The translations under genes and the position numbers were made by a program. Shown piece after piece: positions 20,953 to 32,462 of a DNA stretch of 64,000 nucleotides; within the stretch, counting starts at the first letter, position 1, and every line of letters begins with the position of its first letter. The notes under the pieces are model-generated. The model was not told the DNA's origin, did no database searches, and saw nothing but the letters and a program-made list of their open reading frames with translations. The stretch comes from Trametes villosa (lineage: Eukaryota; Basidiomycota; Agaricomycetes; Polyporales; Polyporaceae), in the NCBI GenBank assembly GCA_002964805.2, contig PUDQ02000015.1:186001-250000 (forward strand), in the 5' to 3' direction.

Positions 20953-22835
20953 ATGTCTCTGGTCGCTGCCCTCCGGTCTGGGCGCGCAGCCCACTCTGCA
21001 CCTGTGACGCTGGCTTCTTCTGCGGGTGTGGTCGTCCAGTCAAGAGGATATGCCGCCCCTGTGAAGAAGAACGCGAAGAAGGTCTCCTGTGCGTCATACT
21101 ATGCTGCGGTACACGGCCGGGGTGTTGACGAGACGTCCGTACTACAGCGAAGTTCAGGCCAAACGCGGGGAACCAGGACAGGGAGAAGCAAGCCCCGCGG
21201 GATCCTGGTGTACGTCCACTTGTTTATATTACTGAGATGCTACGTCTCAACATGTAACGTGGACTGCCCAGGCCTTCCGGCTCATGTCTCCCAGCGCTCT
21301 CGCGGGCCCCAATAGCGAAGCTCCCGTCTTCGCGGTAGAGGACCGCGCGGCGCTTCAGCTACCCACCTTCCGTCCCGTGAGTCTGTCTTGCACATGGGGT
21401 GCCTGAGCCTGTGCACTGAATGTAGGGCGCGCGTATAGGAAGCTATCACGCCCGCTGCCGCGGCCAAAGCAATGGCGTTCCCTGTAGAGGAGTCCCGAGC
21501 GCTCAAGGCGTATGGTCTACCACGAAACATCCTGGTTGATGTAGGTTTCTGGTCTCGTGCGCTTCGAAGTCGTGCACTCTAATTCTAGCGCTTGCCCCTC
21601 AGTACCTGCTGTTGAAGAAGCCTTGCTCGGTAGTTCGGGAGGTGACCGTGCAGGTATTGGACCAGCTTGAGAAGGCTGCCGCGAGTCCGAGCACGGCGAC
21701 GCGACTGGTGTTCAGTGAGTGGTTATACACCCGTATCTCTTTACCGGAGTTGTAACATTGGTATTCTAGCTGGCAAGACCGGATGTGGGAAGAGCTACCT
21801 CCTGTTGCAGGCGGTGCAGTACGCAATCCAGAAAGAGTGGATTAGCTTGTACATTCCCCGAGGTGAGCACACCGTACCGCATCACGGACCGCATTCTCAC
21901 CAGTTCCTCGTTCGCAGCTATCAATCTCGTAGACTCTTCGTCGTCATACGCGTACGATGCCAACACGCAGACGTACGGCCAGCCCGCGTTCGCGCAGCAG
22001 CTGCTGAAGCGCTTTGTCGACGTGAACGGGTCGTTGGTTGGATCGCTTGCGTCACAAGACGTGATCTCCCTCGAGGGGCGGACGGTTGAGAGCGGGACGG
22101 CGTTACTGGACCTCATCAACTTGGGGCTCGAGAACCAGAGCCAAGCACCCGCCGTCCTCACTGCGCTGCTGGACCAGCTTGCGAAGCAGACAAAGTGAGC
22201 GTTCTGCCTCGAGGAGCCAGTACAGCTGAGCTAACTCGCGCATGAAGGTACCCTGTATTGCTCGCGATCGACGACTTCCAGGCGCTGTACTGCATGTCGA
22301 AGTACCGCGACCCGTTCTTCAAGGCGATCAAGGCGTACCACCTCTCCTTCCCTCGCACGCTGCTTGAGTTCGCCAGCGGCAAGAGGTCCTTCGTACGTCC
22401 CGCCTAGTTCCACCTATTTTTGCGTCCTGACGGGTTCCTCCCAGGCACGCGGTGCGGTGCTGGGCGCACTGTCGACACAAAATACGACATATCGGGCGCC
22501 GCTCGAGCTCGTCGAGTCCCTCGGCCTCACCCCCACGGTCCCGACGAACCCGTACGTCCGCAGGGAAGCGGAGCTGATCGAGTACGCGAAGGGCCTGAAG
22601 AACTTCCCCGTGCCCGAGCGGCTGACGATCGACGAGGCAGCGTCGATCTTCGATGTCTGGCACCAGACCAAGGCTCTGCACATATGTGAGCACACCTTCA
22701 GACTTGAGAGTGATATAGTGTTGACGCGGTCGCGTAGCACACGGCGACGAGGTGTTCCTGGCGAAGTACACCGAGGCGGGTGGGAACGCGCGGGATTTCG
22801 TGCAGAGAGGCATCCTGCAGACTGTTGCCATGTAG
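20953..22835 (+). CDS. Mitochondrial small-subunit ribosomal protein mS29 (DAP3/Rsm23 family)
   Basis: The N-terminus is Arg/Ser/Ala-rich with few acids and looks like a mitochondrial presequence (about 35 residues, ending near SRGYAAP). Downstream are LPTFRP, KAYGLPRNILVD, the P-loop TGKTGCGKSYLLLQA, the strand VLLAIDDFQALY and a C-terminus ending GNARDFVQRGILQTVAM. This is the GTP-binding DAP3/mS29 family of the mitoribosome small subunit. Eight or nine exons splice in phase. The second exon is the uncertain one: canonical GT-AG sites put about 20 basic residues there, while a more Lys/Glu-like reading in another frame lacks a consensus donor. The stop is at 22833-22835, and the kinesin gene begins 211 bp further on in the same direction. 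Confidence 0.92.
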
Positions 22836-23046
22836 AACCCTGGGACCTATCTCCCCTACACCTACCCTAGTACCTACACTAGACCGTAATCACCTCCCTG
22901 CTCGCGGGGACCGTCACGGTCTCCTGCTCAGTGTGGCTAGACCGTCACGTGACCGACGCGTCGCTGTGGGCGCCTAGACGTGGTTTGAATTAATGTGGGA
23001 CTCGGAGGGACGCGTCCGGCGTCTGCACGCTCGCTAACCGACAGCC

Positions 23047-25684
23047 ATGTCCCGTCTCCCACGGTTGCGCTCTTCCTCCCCCGACAGACCACACCTCACC
23101 ACCATGGCCGGGCCATCCATGGCGTCCTCCTCCACCGGCACGACGACGACGTCCCTCAAGCGCAAGGCCGCCACGCAGGAGAACATCGGCCCCGAGCACC
23201 CGCGCAAGCTCCCCGCCATCGCGGAGGCGGATACGAACCAGCCCCTGCGGCCATCCAAGGTCGCACCGAACGCGGCCGCGAGCAGACTAGGGAGGGGTCC
23301 ACCGCCGCTCACGAAGCCCCGCGCGCCGACGTTAGGGACAACGACCGGGGCGAATGGGGTCAGGAGGACGACACGGGCGACCAGTGCGCCACCGAAGACC
23401 GCACCGGTGAGACCGCCTGCAAGACCGACGTCTCGAGCAACGTGAGTGGTTGTTCTGATATTGGGTCGGTGTATGCTGCTGTGATGGTACGCATATGACG
23501 AGACTATGTACGCGAGAGTTGTCCGGGAGTGTGCGACGGACGCGGTCTCGTACACGGTACGGAGCGTAGTACCCTAGCCCTCCCCAACGATGATTGCTTA
23601 ATGAGATTTATCTGATCCGCTCTTGACGCGATGGTCGATCCATTCAGAGTGCTGACCCAGCCCTCCACACGCAGAGCCCGACCCACGCCAGGAACCGCGG
23701 CGACCGACGAACGATTCGACTCCATACAGCAGCAAATATCCAAGATCGAGGCCGCGCGCGCCGCCGACGCCGCCCGCCTCGACGCCGAGCTCGCGCAGGA
23801 GCGCGCGAAGCGCTCCGACCTGCAGGCCTCGCACGAGGCGCTCTCGCGCGAGCTCACGAACGCGAAGACGCAGGAGCAGGCGCAGCGGCAGGAGCTCTTC
23901 ATCGCCTCCGACGAGCTCAACACGCTCCGGCAGCGGCACGAGCGCGAGATCTCCGAGCTGCAGGCGGACCTGCGCCGTAAGGACCGCGAGCTGCGCGAGC
24001 TCAACGAGGACCTGCGCATGTACCAGTCCGACCTCGAGCGCGAGCGCGAGACGGTGAAGGGCCTCAAGGCGACGATATCTCAGCAGGCTACCGCGCAGCT
24101 GAGCCTGACGGCGCAGCTAGGTGCGCTCCAGGCGGAGAAGACCGCGGTGCAGGCGGAGTTCGACCGCACGTGCGGGTCGAAGGCGGACCTCGCGCTGCAG
24201 CTCGAGCGCGCGCAGAAGCGGATCGTGGACCTCGAGTGCGAGACGCGCGAGGGCGAGATGGTGCGGCGGAAGCTGCACAACATGGTGCAGGAGCTCAAGG
24301 GGAACATCCGGGTGTTCGTGCGCGTGCGCCCGGTCCTGCGCTCGGACATCCTTTCGTCGACGTTGAACCTGTCTGGGAACTCGGCGGGCGCGATCACGGA
24401 TGGGACGGACAGCCCTGACTTGGAGGAGGAGGCGAGGAGACGCGAGGAGGCGATGGCTAGGCTTGCGTTCCCGGACAAGATGGACCACAGGGAGATTGTG
24501 TTGAGTTCGTCGAGCGAGAGTGCCACCGGGCAGGAACGCAAGGACGAGTGGCAGTTTGCGTTCGATAGGGTCAGTATTCACTGTTTTCCCTCACGCAGCT
24601 GTGCTCACGTTGTATGCAGGTCTTCGAGCCCCACTCCAGCCAAGCAGAAGTGTTCGAAGAGATCTCGCAACTCGCGCAGAGCTGTACGGATGGCTACAAC
24701 GTCTGCGTGTTCGCCTACGGTCAGACTGGTTCCGGAAAGTCGTTTACGATGGAAGGTGGTTCTGTACGTATTCTCTCGAATTCCGCCACATCCGGGGTTG
24801 ATTAACTGACGTCGTCCTCTTTAGTCTGAAACGACTGCTGGCATGATCCCTCGTGCGGTCGAGCAAGTCTTCCGAGTAGCAGATGAGCTCAAGAGCAAGG
24901 GCTGGCAGTACACGATGGAAGGCCAGTTCCTCGAGATCGTGCGTCCATCCCCTACTTCACTCTTGCACCACAACTGACCATATCACCTTACAGTACAACG
25001 AGACGATCAACGACCTGCTCGGCAAGGGCGAGTTCGACAAGAAGAAGCACGAGATCAAGCACGATCCAAAGTCCGGGCGCACGACCGTCACCGACGTGAA
25101 CGTCGTGCCGCTCGCGTCCGCGACGCAGGTGCGCACGCTGCTCGCGCTCGCGCAGGGCCGGCGCACGGTCGCGGCGACACTCATGAACGAGCGCTCGTCG
25201 CGCTCGCACTCGGTGTTCACGCTCCGCATCCGCGGCGCGAACACGCTCACGGGCGAGACGTGCGAGGGCTCGCTCAACCTCGTCGACCTCGCCGGTAGCG
25301 AGCGCCTCGAGAAGAGCGGCGCGGGCGGGGACCGCGAGCGCCTGAAGGAGACGCAGAACATCAACAAGAGCCTGAGCGCGCTCGGCGATGTGATCGCGGC
25401 GTTGGGGGAGAAGGGCGAGGGGAAGGGCGACAAGCATATCCCGTACCGGAACTCGAAGTTGACGTATCTGCTGCAAAACTCGCTGAGCGGGAACTCGAAG
25501 ACGCTCATGTTCCTCAACCTGTCGCCTCTCGCCACCCACCTCAACGAGTCTCTGTGCTCGCTTCGCTTCGCAACCAAGGTTTGTCTGCCTGTCATAACTG
25601 CCAGTGAGCCTTGCTCACATGCATGCGCAGGTCAACAACACGACGATCGGCACTGCCCGCAAGCAGATCAAGTCGGCCTCATAA
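23047..25684 (+). CDS. Kinesin-14, C-terminal motor (Kar3/KlpA type)
   Basis: The protein starts with a basic Ser/Pro-rich tail encoded by 23047-23442. A long coiled coil follows (about 23700-24280, rich in heptads of Leu, Glu, Arg and Ala), then the kinesin-14 neck leading into [12 protein letters not shown]. The motor shows the P-loop GQTGSGKS, switch [12 protein letters not shown], switch II DLAGSE and the microtubule-binding segment around [14 protein letters not shown]. The final exon adds [17 protein letters not shown] and TAA at 25682-25684. A motor at the C-terminus with the neck upstream defines the minus-end-directed kinesin-14 class, which works in spindles and karyogamy. Roughly 800-850 residues. 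Five introns were placed, and the first (about 23443-23625) is the longest. Confidence 0.95.
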
Positions 25685-25993
25685 GTACTCTGGCGTACAC
25701 TCATACCTTAGCTTACTCTCTTCTGTTTTCCGATTCTTCCGTTGCTGCATCCCTTTGCTGTCGTATGTATCGGACCATAGTCTATCCATATCTGTACGTT
25801 CCAGTGTATACAAGCAGATTAGATCGTTCCGGCCATAGTGCGACAAGCGATGGGGTGGTATAGTACAAGTGGCCCTTAGGCATTACAACAGCGTATAGGT
25901 GAGATCCGAAAACGACGAGAGCTTCGCGCGGCAGGAGCGTATGCCAAAAGGCGGATGCCAAGAGGTGTAGAAGACAGGGCAGGGGGAGAGGGG
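25685..25993. other. Shared 3' region of convergent kinesin and APN2 genes
   Basis: 309 bases between the two stop codons. No gene is seen. The 3' UTRs of both transcripts must lie here and may overlap. Confidence 0.5.
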
Positions 25994-28125
25994 TTAGGAG
26001 CCTTGCGAAGCTGTCCGCGTCCGCTCCCGCTCGCGTCCCCGGAGCGATTCCTTCTTGACCTCGCTCGTCCACTTGAAGTAGTTGCAGCGGTAGCGGTGGT
26101 CGACCTCGTCCCGCAGCCGCTCGCCCTTGCCCTTGTCATAACCCGGTCCAACAGGCCTGCACACCCAGCCGACATCAACGTTAGCACACACCAACTTCCA
26201 CTATGCCCGCGGGCGGTACGCACCTGGAGCAAAGGAAGAACGTCTTGCCCTTGTTCGGGCCCTGCTTGTTCACGGTGTACATCTTCGTCGGCTCGCCGTG
26301 CACGAGACACGCGGGCGGCTGCACGGGCGCGAAGAGCTCAGACCACGCCGCGCGCTTCTGCCCCGGCTCCTGGCTGGACGAGGGCGTTTGGGAGAGGGGC
26401 TCGGCGTCGGCCCGCGCGAGCTCGCAGGCGAGGCGGTAGTCCGCGTCGAGCTGGTCTTGCGCAATTTGGCTGAGAGGTGGCGCGTCGTCGTCGTCCGGGA
26501 TCTCAATCACTTCGTGTTGGGACGGGGAGGGAGTGGGTTTAGAGAAGAAGGATGCGAGGCTTGCCTGGCCTTGAATCTGTTTCCGCTTCTTCGAGGAGCT
26601 GGCGGTGGGTTCGGATGGTTTGCGCTTGTTCGTGGGTATGGGAGGGGTAGACTTGGACTTGGATGGTTCTGAAGGTCTCAGCTTCTTTGGGGCTTCTGGG
26701 GATGGTGTGGGGTTAGACGTGTTAGGCTGAGAGGTGGGCTGCGTTGCAGTGGGCTCGGACGCGGTCGCGGTCTTCTGGGAAGTGGGTGGCGATGCAGAGT
26801 CCGGCTGGTCCTCGGGGAGGGCATCCTTCGTCGACGCGCGCTTGCCAAAGAACGCCGACAACACCGTCTGCTTCCCAGAGTACTCGTCCCAGAATTTGGC
26901 AGCGATCCGGGGAGGCTCCCGCGGGGTATCTGTCTGTTGCATCACGTCGCGGAGCTTGAGAGTCTCCCCGGACTCGAGCGTGATCTCGTCGCGGAGGTCG
27001 ATGTAGATGGGGCAGTGGTCCGAGCCTTTGAGGGAGGGCTGGATATCGCCGTGGCTGATCCAGGGGAGGAGGCCCTTGGTCACGAGGATGTAGTCAACGC
27101 GGGTGCCGTAGTTGGACTCCCGGGCTTGTAGCTTCATGTTCCAGCCTGAACATGATCATCAGTGAGAGGGTTTTATCGTTCCAATATACCAGCTTACATG
27201 TGTAGAGGCCTTTCCGCTCAGGCCAGAACGTCCGGACGACATCGACCATGGGACCTTGCGGACTGAGCCACTCTTGGAACCACTCGCGCGCAGGATGTTC
27301 GTAGAACCCAGCTTGGTTGCTCGGGAGGTGCCCGTCGCAGTGGTCGAGAGGCGTAGCACAAATGTTGATGTCACCGAGGACGATGACCTCGCGGTCGTCT
27401 TCATCTATAAGCTTTCTGACGCGCTCCTGCAGCATCAGATGGTAGTTCATCTTGAACGAGAGACGCGCATCTGAGGTCTCGTTGGGGCAGTAGACGTTGA
27501 TGAGGACGAACAGCCCAAAGTCGATGACCAGGCCGCGGCCCTCTGTATCGAGCACGTCGAAGGTCGCTGGGACTTGATTGTCTTCGTCTGGATACGGAAC
27601 GACATCTTGTATACAGGGATGTTGAATAGAGATGCGCTCTTCAGCGGATAGTGGTGGCTGGGGCTGGAGGTGGCCGGACAACCCCTCCTCCGCCTTGAGA
27701 GGCGTGGCTGTTCGCGAGTCGGCGTATACAGCAACGCCGCTGTAGCCACCCTTGTTGACCGGGAAGGAGAAGAAGGAGTGATAATGCCCCGGAAGTGCTA
27801 CGTCGCGTGGCAAGTGTACACGCGATGACTTCATTTCTGGGGTTTATGTCAAAACCGCGCCGTTTATTCAAGGAACAACGCATATTACCTTGAAAGCATA
27901 TTATGTCTGCCTTCAGCCCATCGAGTATCTCTTCGCATGTTTTGAACGAGTTCCACCTATCGAAGCTCGTTGACAAACGTCGAGAGCATTCCGAGAGATC
28001 GGACAATGCTTACGGATGGTATTTGGGCAATGTCCTGATACCGTTCTGAGACAGCTAGCTTCAGCAATTAGCATTATACCACCAGTTTGTGAATGGCCTA
28101 CGATATTCCATGAAAGTATCCTCAT
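25994..28125 (-). CDS. APN2: AP endonuclease 2 (Apn2/APEX2) with C-terminal GRF zinc finger
   Basis: Exons read MRILSWNI / NGIRTLPKYHP / WNSFKTCEEILDGLKADIICFQ, then EMKSSRVHLP and the rest of the exonuclease-endonuclease-phosphatase fold. Catalytic motifs are the Asn of the WNING start, the metal-binding Glu in QEMKS, GDINI, YGTRVDYIL and the terminal SDHCPI. A Ser/Thr/Pro-rich linker with a PCNA-box-like QTVLSAFF follows. The C-terminus holds a GRF zinc finger: CLVHGEP, KTFFLCSR and YRCNYFKW, with Cys and His ligands spread over the last two exons. Stop at 25994-25996. Apn2 cleaves abasic sites and trims 3' blocked ends in base excision repair. The gene is convergent with the kinesin and divergent from the BUD20-like gene. 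Four introns were placed in this stretch. Confidence 0.95.
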
Positions 28126-28520
28126 GGTGCCTTGGCCCAAGAGAGTGAATGCCTCTAATTTGGGCTCGTGCTTGTTCGTAACGACGTGAACGTTGATACG
28201 CCCACGCGGACTGATGCCTTTGCCGAGTCTTTGCACAGCAGTTATGTTTTAGATTCTTGCCTCTGAACACGCGTTGCAGAATATACTGTAGGAGAAATGG
28301 GGGGCTGAGCGGAGGATGTGGAGGCGCGTCAAGACGCGTCGGGCTGATCGACGCGTCCACAACAATAAGCGCCTGTTCGACCCCGCATACACTGCTTAGT
28401 CAGCAGATTATGCGGAGCGCATTTTGCTAAAGCAGCCTGCAGCCTTTTCACTCCGTACGCTCTCCATCCTCGGTCTATCTCTGCCTTCTGTAGGATTTCT
28501 TGCTATCTTAGCTGCACGCA
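28126..28520. promoter_or_regulatory. Divergent promoter region APN2 / BUD20-like
   Basis: 395 bases separate the two divergent ATGs. No specific elements were recognised. Confidence 0.45.
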
Positions 28521-29059
28521 ATGGGTCGCCTTCGCCGTTCTCGTACACACCACGCGCAGAGAGATGTCCACAGAGCAGCACGGACAAGGGTACGCTCCTT
28601 TCGGGCCCTGCACGAGCTCGCCCCTGATGTGGAACGTTGTGTAGGCTCGGACGCGGGATCTGGACCAGATTCAGTTGATAGATTTGGACCCCAAGGTGTG
28701 CCCTATCCTCATGTCTCTGCGCACACAGTTCCTCATGCCCGGCAGAACCGAGCTGCGCTCGAAGCACAACCGCTCGACTACGAGAAGCCCGGTCTTGCAC
28801 AGCATTACTGCGTGGAATGTGCAAAGTGAGCGTTGTGATACCCCTTCTTTGCCTGGTCTGTCTGACTTTGCGTAGGTACTTCGAGACCGACCACGCCCTG
28901 CGGTCACATTGGAAGGGCAAGGTGCACAAGCGGCAATGTAAAGCCCTAAAAGAGCCCGCCTACACCATCGAGGAGGCGGAGCGAGCAGCAGGCCTTGGTA
29001 AAGAAGGAAAACGTCCTACGCCGGCGAATACCGCGCCGGAGCTAGAGATGACGGCTTGA
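28521..29059 (+). CDS. BUD20: Bud20/ZNF593-type C2H2 zinc finger protein
   Basis: Four exons give about 134 residues: MGRLRRSRTHHAQRDVHRAA, then ARTRDLDQIQLIDLDPK, then NRAALEAQPLDYEKPGLAQH and the zinc finger YCVECAKYFETDHALRSHWKGKVH, a C2H2 finger in which two Cys and two His are clear. Introns are at about 28590-28642, 28694-28743 and 28828-28875. The basic N-terminus, the single finger with the HWKGKVHKR end and the size match Bud20, a shuttling factor needed to export pre-60S ribosomal subunits from the nucleus. The C-terminal tail is Glu/Lys/Pro-rich. Confidence 0.93.
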
Positions 29060-29656
29060 TATCCACGGACTTGACTTCATGTATGCTTTTGGTGCGATTA
29101 ACTTATTGATCTTGATGTACTGCTACGATTCATTTCCGAACAGGAGACTGTGGTGGGGTGCTTCTGACATGCCCGGACTGTGTCTCATGCATGGCAACAC
29201 TGCGTATGGAATCCAGACTCTTCACGATATCTTCAGGTGGCCTTGTCTTACAAGATCACGGCAGCAACAGGACACACATACGTCTCCAGAAGCTTGCATC
29301 GGCGCGAAAGTTTGCGGGTCAGCGACAGCGTCACTATGACAAGCGAAAAAGCGAGCACATTATACCCGATATTACATAGTATACAACCAAGCAAGACCCA
29401 TCACGCGGTGAACACAACCTCGGCGCCGGCCCTCTTAGGCTCTCAGTCGGGAGTCGTCCTATCCCTATTGTTGGTGTCCCATCCCGCCCCGAAATTCCAT
29501 TCCGCGGTCCCTCGTCTTCGTCCTTCAGCTCGCAAATCGTGATATCGCTCGTCGTTCAAGTTCTTCGATGGTCGTCCTTGGGTCCCTTCCTGTCCTAACC
29601 ACCTGGCGCCCCCTAACCTAGGCCACCCGGACCTGCCAGGGTGCACCACTCGACAT
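29060..29656. other. Intergenic, convergent 3' regions
   Basis: About 600 bases between the BUD20-like stop and the stop of the orphan gene. Only short frames without features are present. Confidence 0.45.
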
Positions 29657-30106
29657 CTAGTCATCGCCCCGCTCCCAGGCGGCCTCCGCATAGCGCAGCT
29701 GCGTTTGAACATAATCCTTCGCCCAAAGCTCCTGCGGCATCACCCCGTGCGCGGACAGCTTGCGCGCCGCGGCGTACGCCCAGCTCTGCGGCGCGCACGC
29801 GCTCGTGTCGTGCGTCACGACCTCGCGCATGAGCTCGACGGCGAGCGTATACCCGCTCGTGGGGATGTCCCCGACGACGACCGACCCGCGGTACGCGTGG
29901 GGCATCTTGTAGCGCGCGTTCTCGCGGTACTCGAGCGCGAACCCGCCAACGGACGAGCCGCGGATGAAGAACGCGGTCGCCTGGGCGAACCCGCGCGCGT
30001 CGCGCCCCGTCTCGATGCAGAGGTGCCATTGGTACGGCCGGACGCCGTGCGCCCCGACGCCGCTGTGGTATTGGGCAATCACGATTTTGTAACGCGGGTT
30101 TGACAT
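29657..30106 (-). CDS. Uncharacterised intronless protein, 149 residues
   Basis: A single exon runs from the ATG at 30106 (MSNPRYKIVIAQYHSG) to TAG at 29657-29659. The composition is that of a soluble globular protein: alternating hydrophobic strands such as YKIVIAQY, WHLCIETG, AFFIRG and SVVVGDIP, then a helical second half with ELMREVVTHD and YVQTQLRYAEAAWERGDD. No signal peptide or membrane segment is visible. I do not recognise the family with confidence; short proteins of this general pattern are common in Agaricomycetes. An upstream in-frame extension with a non-ATG start exists, but the ATG is the natural choice. The lack of introns stands out beside its intron-rich neighbours. Confidence 0.7.
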   Translation of the reverse strand: MSNPRYKIVIAQYHSGVGAHGVRPYQWHLCIETGRDARGFAQATAFFIRGSSVGGFALEYRENARYKMPHAYRGSVVVGDIPTSGYTLAVELMREVVTHDTSACAPQSWAYAAARKLSAHGVMPQELWAKDYVQTQLRYAEAAWERGDD

Positions 30107-32462
30107 CTCTAATCGTCTATGGTAGAGAGGATCTTGGTGAGTGGGAGGCACAGTTCGTATCACAAGAGTATGCGACTGACCTAATGTGGGTCGTACTAGA
30201 AAGGACAGGAATGACCTACGGAGAGAAGAAGGCGGAAGGGAGAGGCAGGTGAGCTAGTCCTACTCACGCTGTGTTCTTATACTCGAGGGACAAAAGGCTG
30301 ATGTTACGCGCAGAGACCTCGCTTGCGCATCGTACGGCGGGCCCAGTATGGTATCTGCGGTATCGAATTCGGGTAGGAGGTTGAGAAGCCCCTGCGCAAC
30401 CTCGTGTTTCTCAGAAACCCTATGGCCTGGCCGTGTCCCCATCAAACGCGTTTTAATTTCCCAAGAAGCGCGATCGACTCTCTGGCTAAACGCGTGGAGA
30501 TGGTAGCGCTCCTCTCCGACGCTGCAGTCCGTCCGTGCCGTCTGGTGCGCCTCTTCTCGTTCATCGGCTGCGTGTGGGGTCTGCTCACCTACCCCGTCGT
30601 GGCCATTCTCCTACGCAGGGTGTGCATCGTATCCGGCGACCGCGGCGCTGCACCTGAAGCCGCACTCGATTCTTTTCTGGCCAAAGGACACTTTGTTACA
30701 AAGCCCCCATCCGCCCGCTGCTGACGAATCGCTACCCGAGCCATGTCTCAGCCCGCCCGCCGCTCATAGAATCTTCCGTCACTTAGCGACTGCTAAGGTC
30801 TCACGGTTCCCCTCCTCCACGCGGTGTACATGCAGAGGCGTGGAAGTGTGAGTACTCCCCTCCGACGCAGGCGCTCTCACATACTGAACCTTCGCGGTAG
30901 CCAAGCCGCCCATCGGCACGCTGCCTCACATCGCCGCTATACGCCCTTGCCCCAGCCGTGGCACGGCTTTCTGTCGTAGCGGCTCGTGGAGGATGCACGG
31001 CTTCCCTCTGCATCCATCGCCTCTGCTGCACATGTGAGCAGCACGTTAAACCTTCCCCCTCGCTGGCGCGGCTGCAGTCAATCTCTTTTGCTCGGGACCT
31101 CGGGCGGCATGCGCCCCAGTGCACAGCGGCCCTACAGACGCTCATAGCGGGGTCCCTCCCTTCTCATGGCGCTCGTCGAGCGACTCCCGCCTCGTGCTAC
31201 GAGTGTGGATGAGCCAGCCCACGAGCCGCATGCTCCCTTCATCTCGGCTCGAGGCCCTGATGGGCCGCCCTTCCGCCGGCATCCGATACGGTACGAGGCC
31301 GCACATCCGCCGCCCTATTGCCTAAAACGCTGATAACGCTTCGCAGGAGCACCGGGTCGGGCCGCGTGCGGTTTGCCGAGTCGTTAATCTCCCGGGCTGG
31401 GACAATAGCCTTTAGAGTTGGAGGTGCGTTGCGATTGTTCTGGGTTCACTGGGGCTTATGGTCTGGGCTGCACCGTTACGCGGCATAAGGGCCGGTTTTC
31501 GGTGCGGGTCCGCCGCCCAATGGCCGTTGGGGAACCCAAGAAACTCGCTTCATAGGGCTCTAGCCTAAAAACTCGTGCCGGCGTAAGGCGCACTACGCTT
31601 TCGCTTGCCCCGCGCGTGCGTTTCCGAGCTTCCGACAGCGGCGGTCTTCGATTACTCAACTCGCGCGAATGGAAATCGAGCTCGTCCGCGATGACCCTGA
31701 AACGATGGAGGCTGCCCATGCCCTCTCTACAGGTCCCCTCCAAGTACGCCGCGCCAAGCTTGACTGTATGTATGACCTTGACCGCGACATCGATCCACCG
31801 TACTAGCTCAAAACGATTGCGGAGATCGATACGACCCCGCTTCGACCTCCCGCAATCAACTCGACCGTGCTCGAGCATAACAGATTGTGCCCCCCCGAAG
31901 TCCGTAGAGCTCAGGCCGTAGTAAGCCAGAGAAGCGCTTCGCTGGGCACGGGAAAGAAACGGTCCCTCCCCGCTCTAGGGAACGTACAGAATTCACATAT
32001 ACGTCCCCAGCAGCTCTGGCTACGAAACCGTGGGACACGGAGAGACGTACGCAATGGGCGCGTTCCAGATGTCAACATATCCGAGTCGGCGCAGCGGGCG
32101 CGGTGTTGATTAGTTTACCCCGACGTCTCGGCACACGCCCAGACAGGGCGCTTGACATGCTCCCTGGCACCCAGCGACGATTCCCACAGATTGGCATGAA
32201 CATAGAGCATCCCTGATCCTTACAAAACACATCTCAAACTCTAGAGAGGTCCTTTTGAGGTGCAGTACCAGCGGGCACCGCAGAACGTACCCGCGGCACC
32301 GGATCCGCTCGCGGCATCAGAGTACTTGGGGCACTGCCACCAATCGTTTGTATTTGCTGTGCGCCTCATGTCTCTTTAGTGCCGTGATGCGCACCTGGAT
32401 CTTGCTATATGTAGTGATGCGCTTTCGCAGGATGAGCCCACACTTACCCTCAACTCTGCCCC
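30107..32462. other. 2.3 kb without a recognisable gene
   Basis: Open frames here (for example about 30404-30724, 30958-31212 and 31616-31921 on the plus strand) have no family features and no coherent splice pattern. The sequence from 31320 to 32100 has a composition different from coding exons around it and could be decayed transposon sequence, but no repeat ends or reverse transcriptase motifs were seen. The last part should hold the promoter of the gene at 32463. Confidence 0.4.

Noticed and set aside
31320..32100. Retrotransposon coding sequence
   Set aside because: I looked for reverse transcriptase, integrase and protease motifs in all frames and found none.
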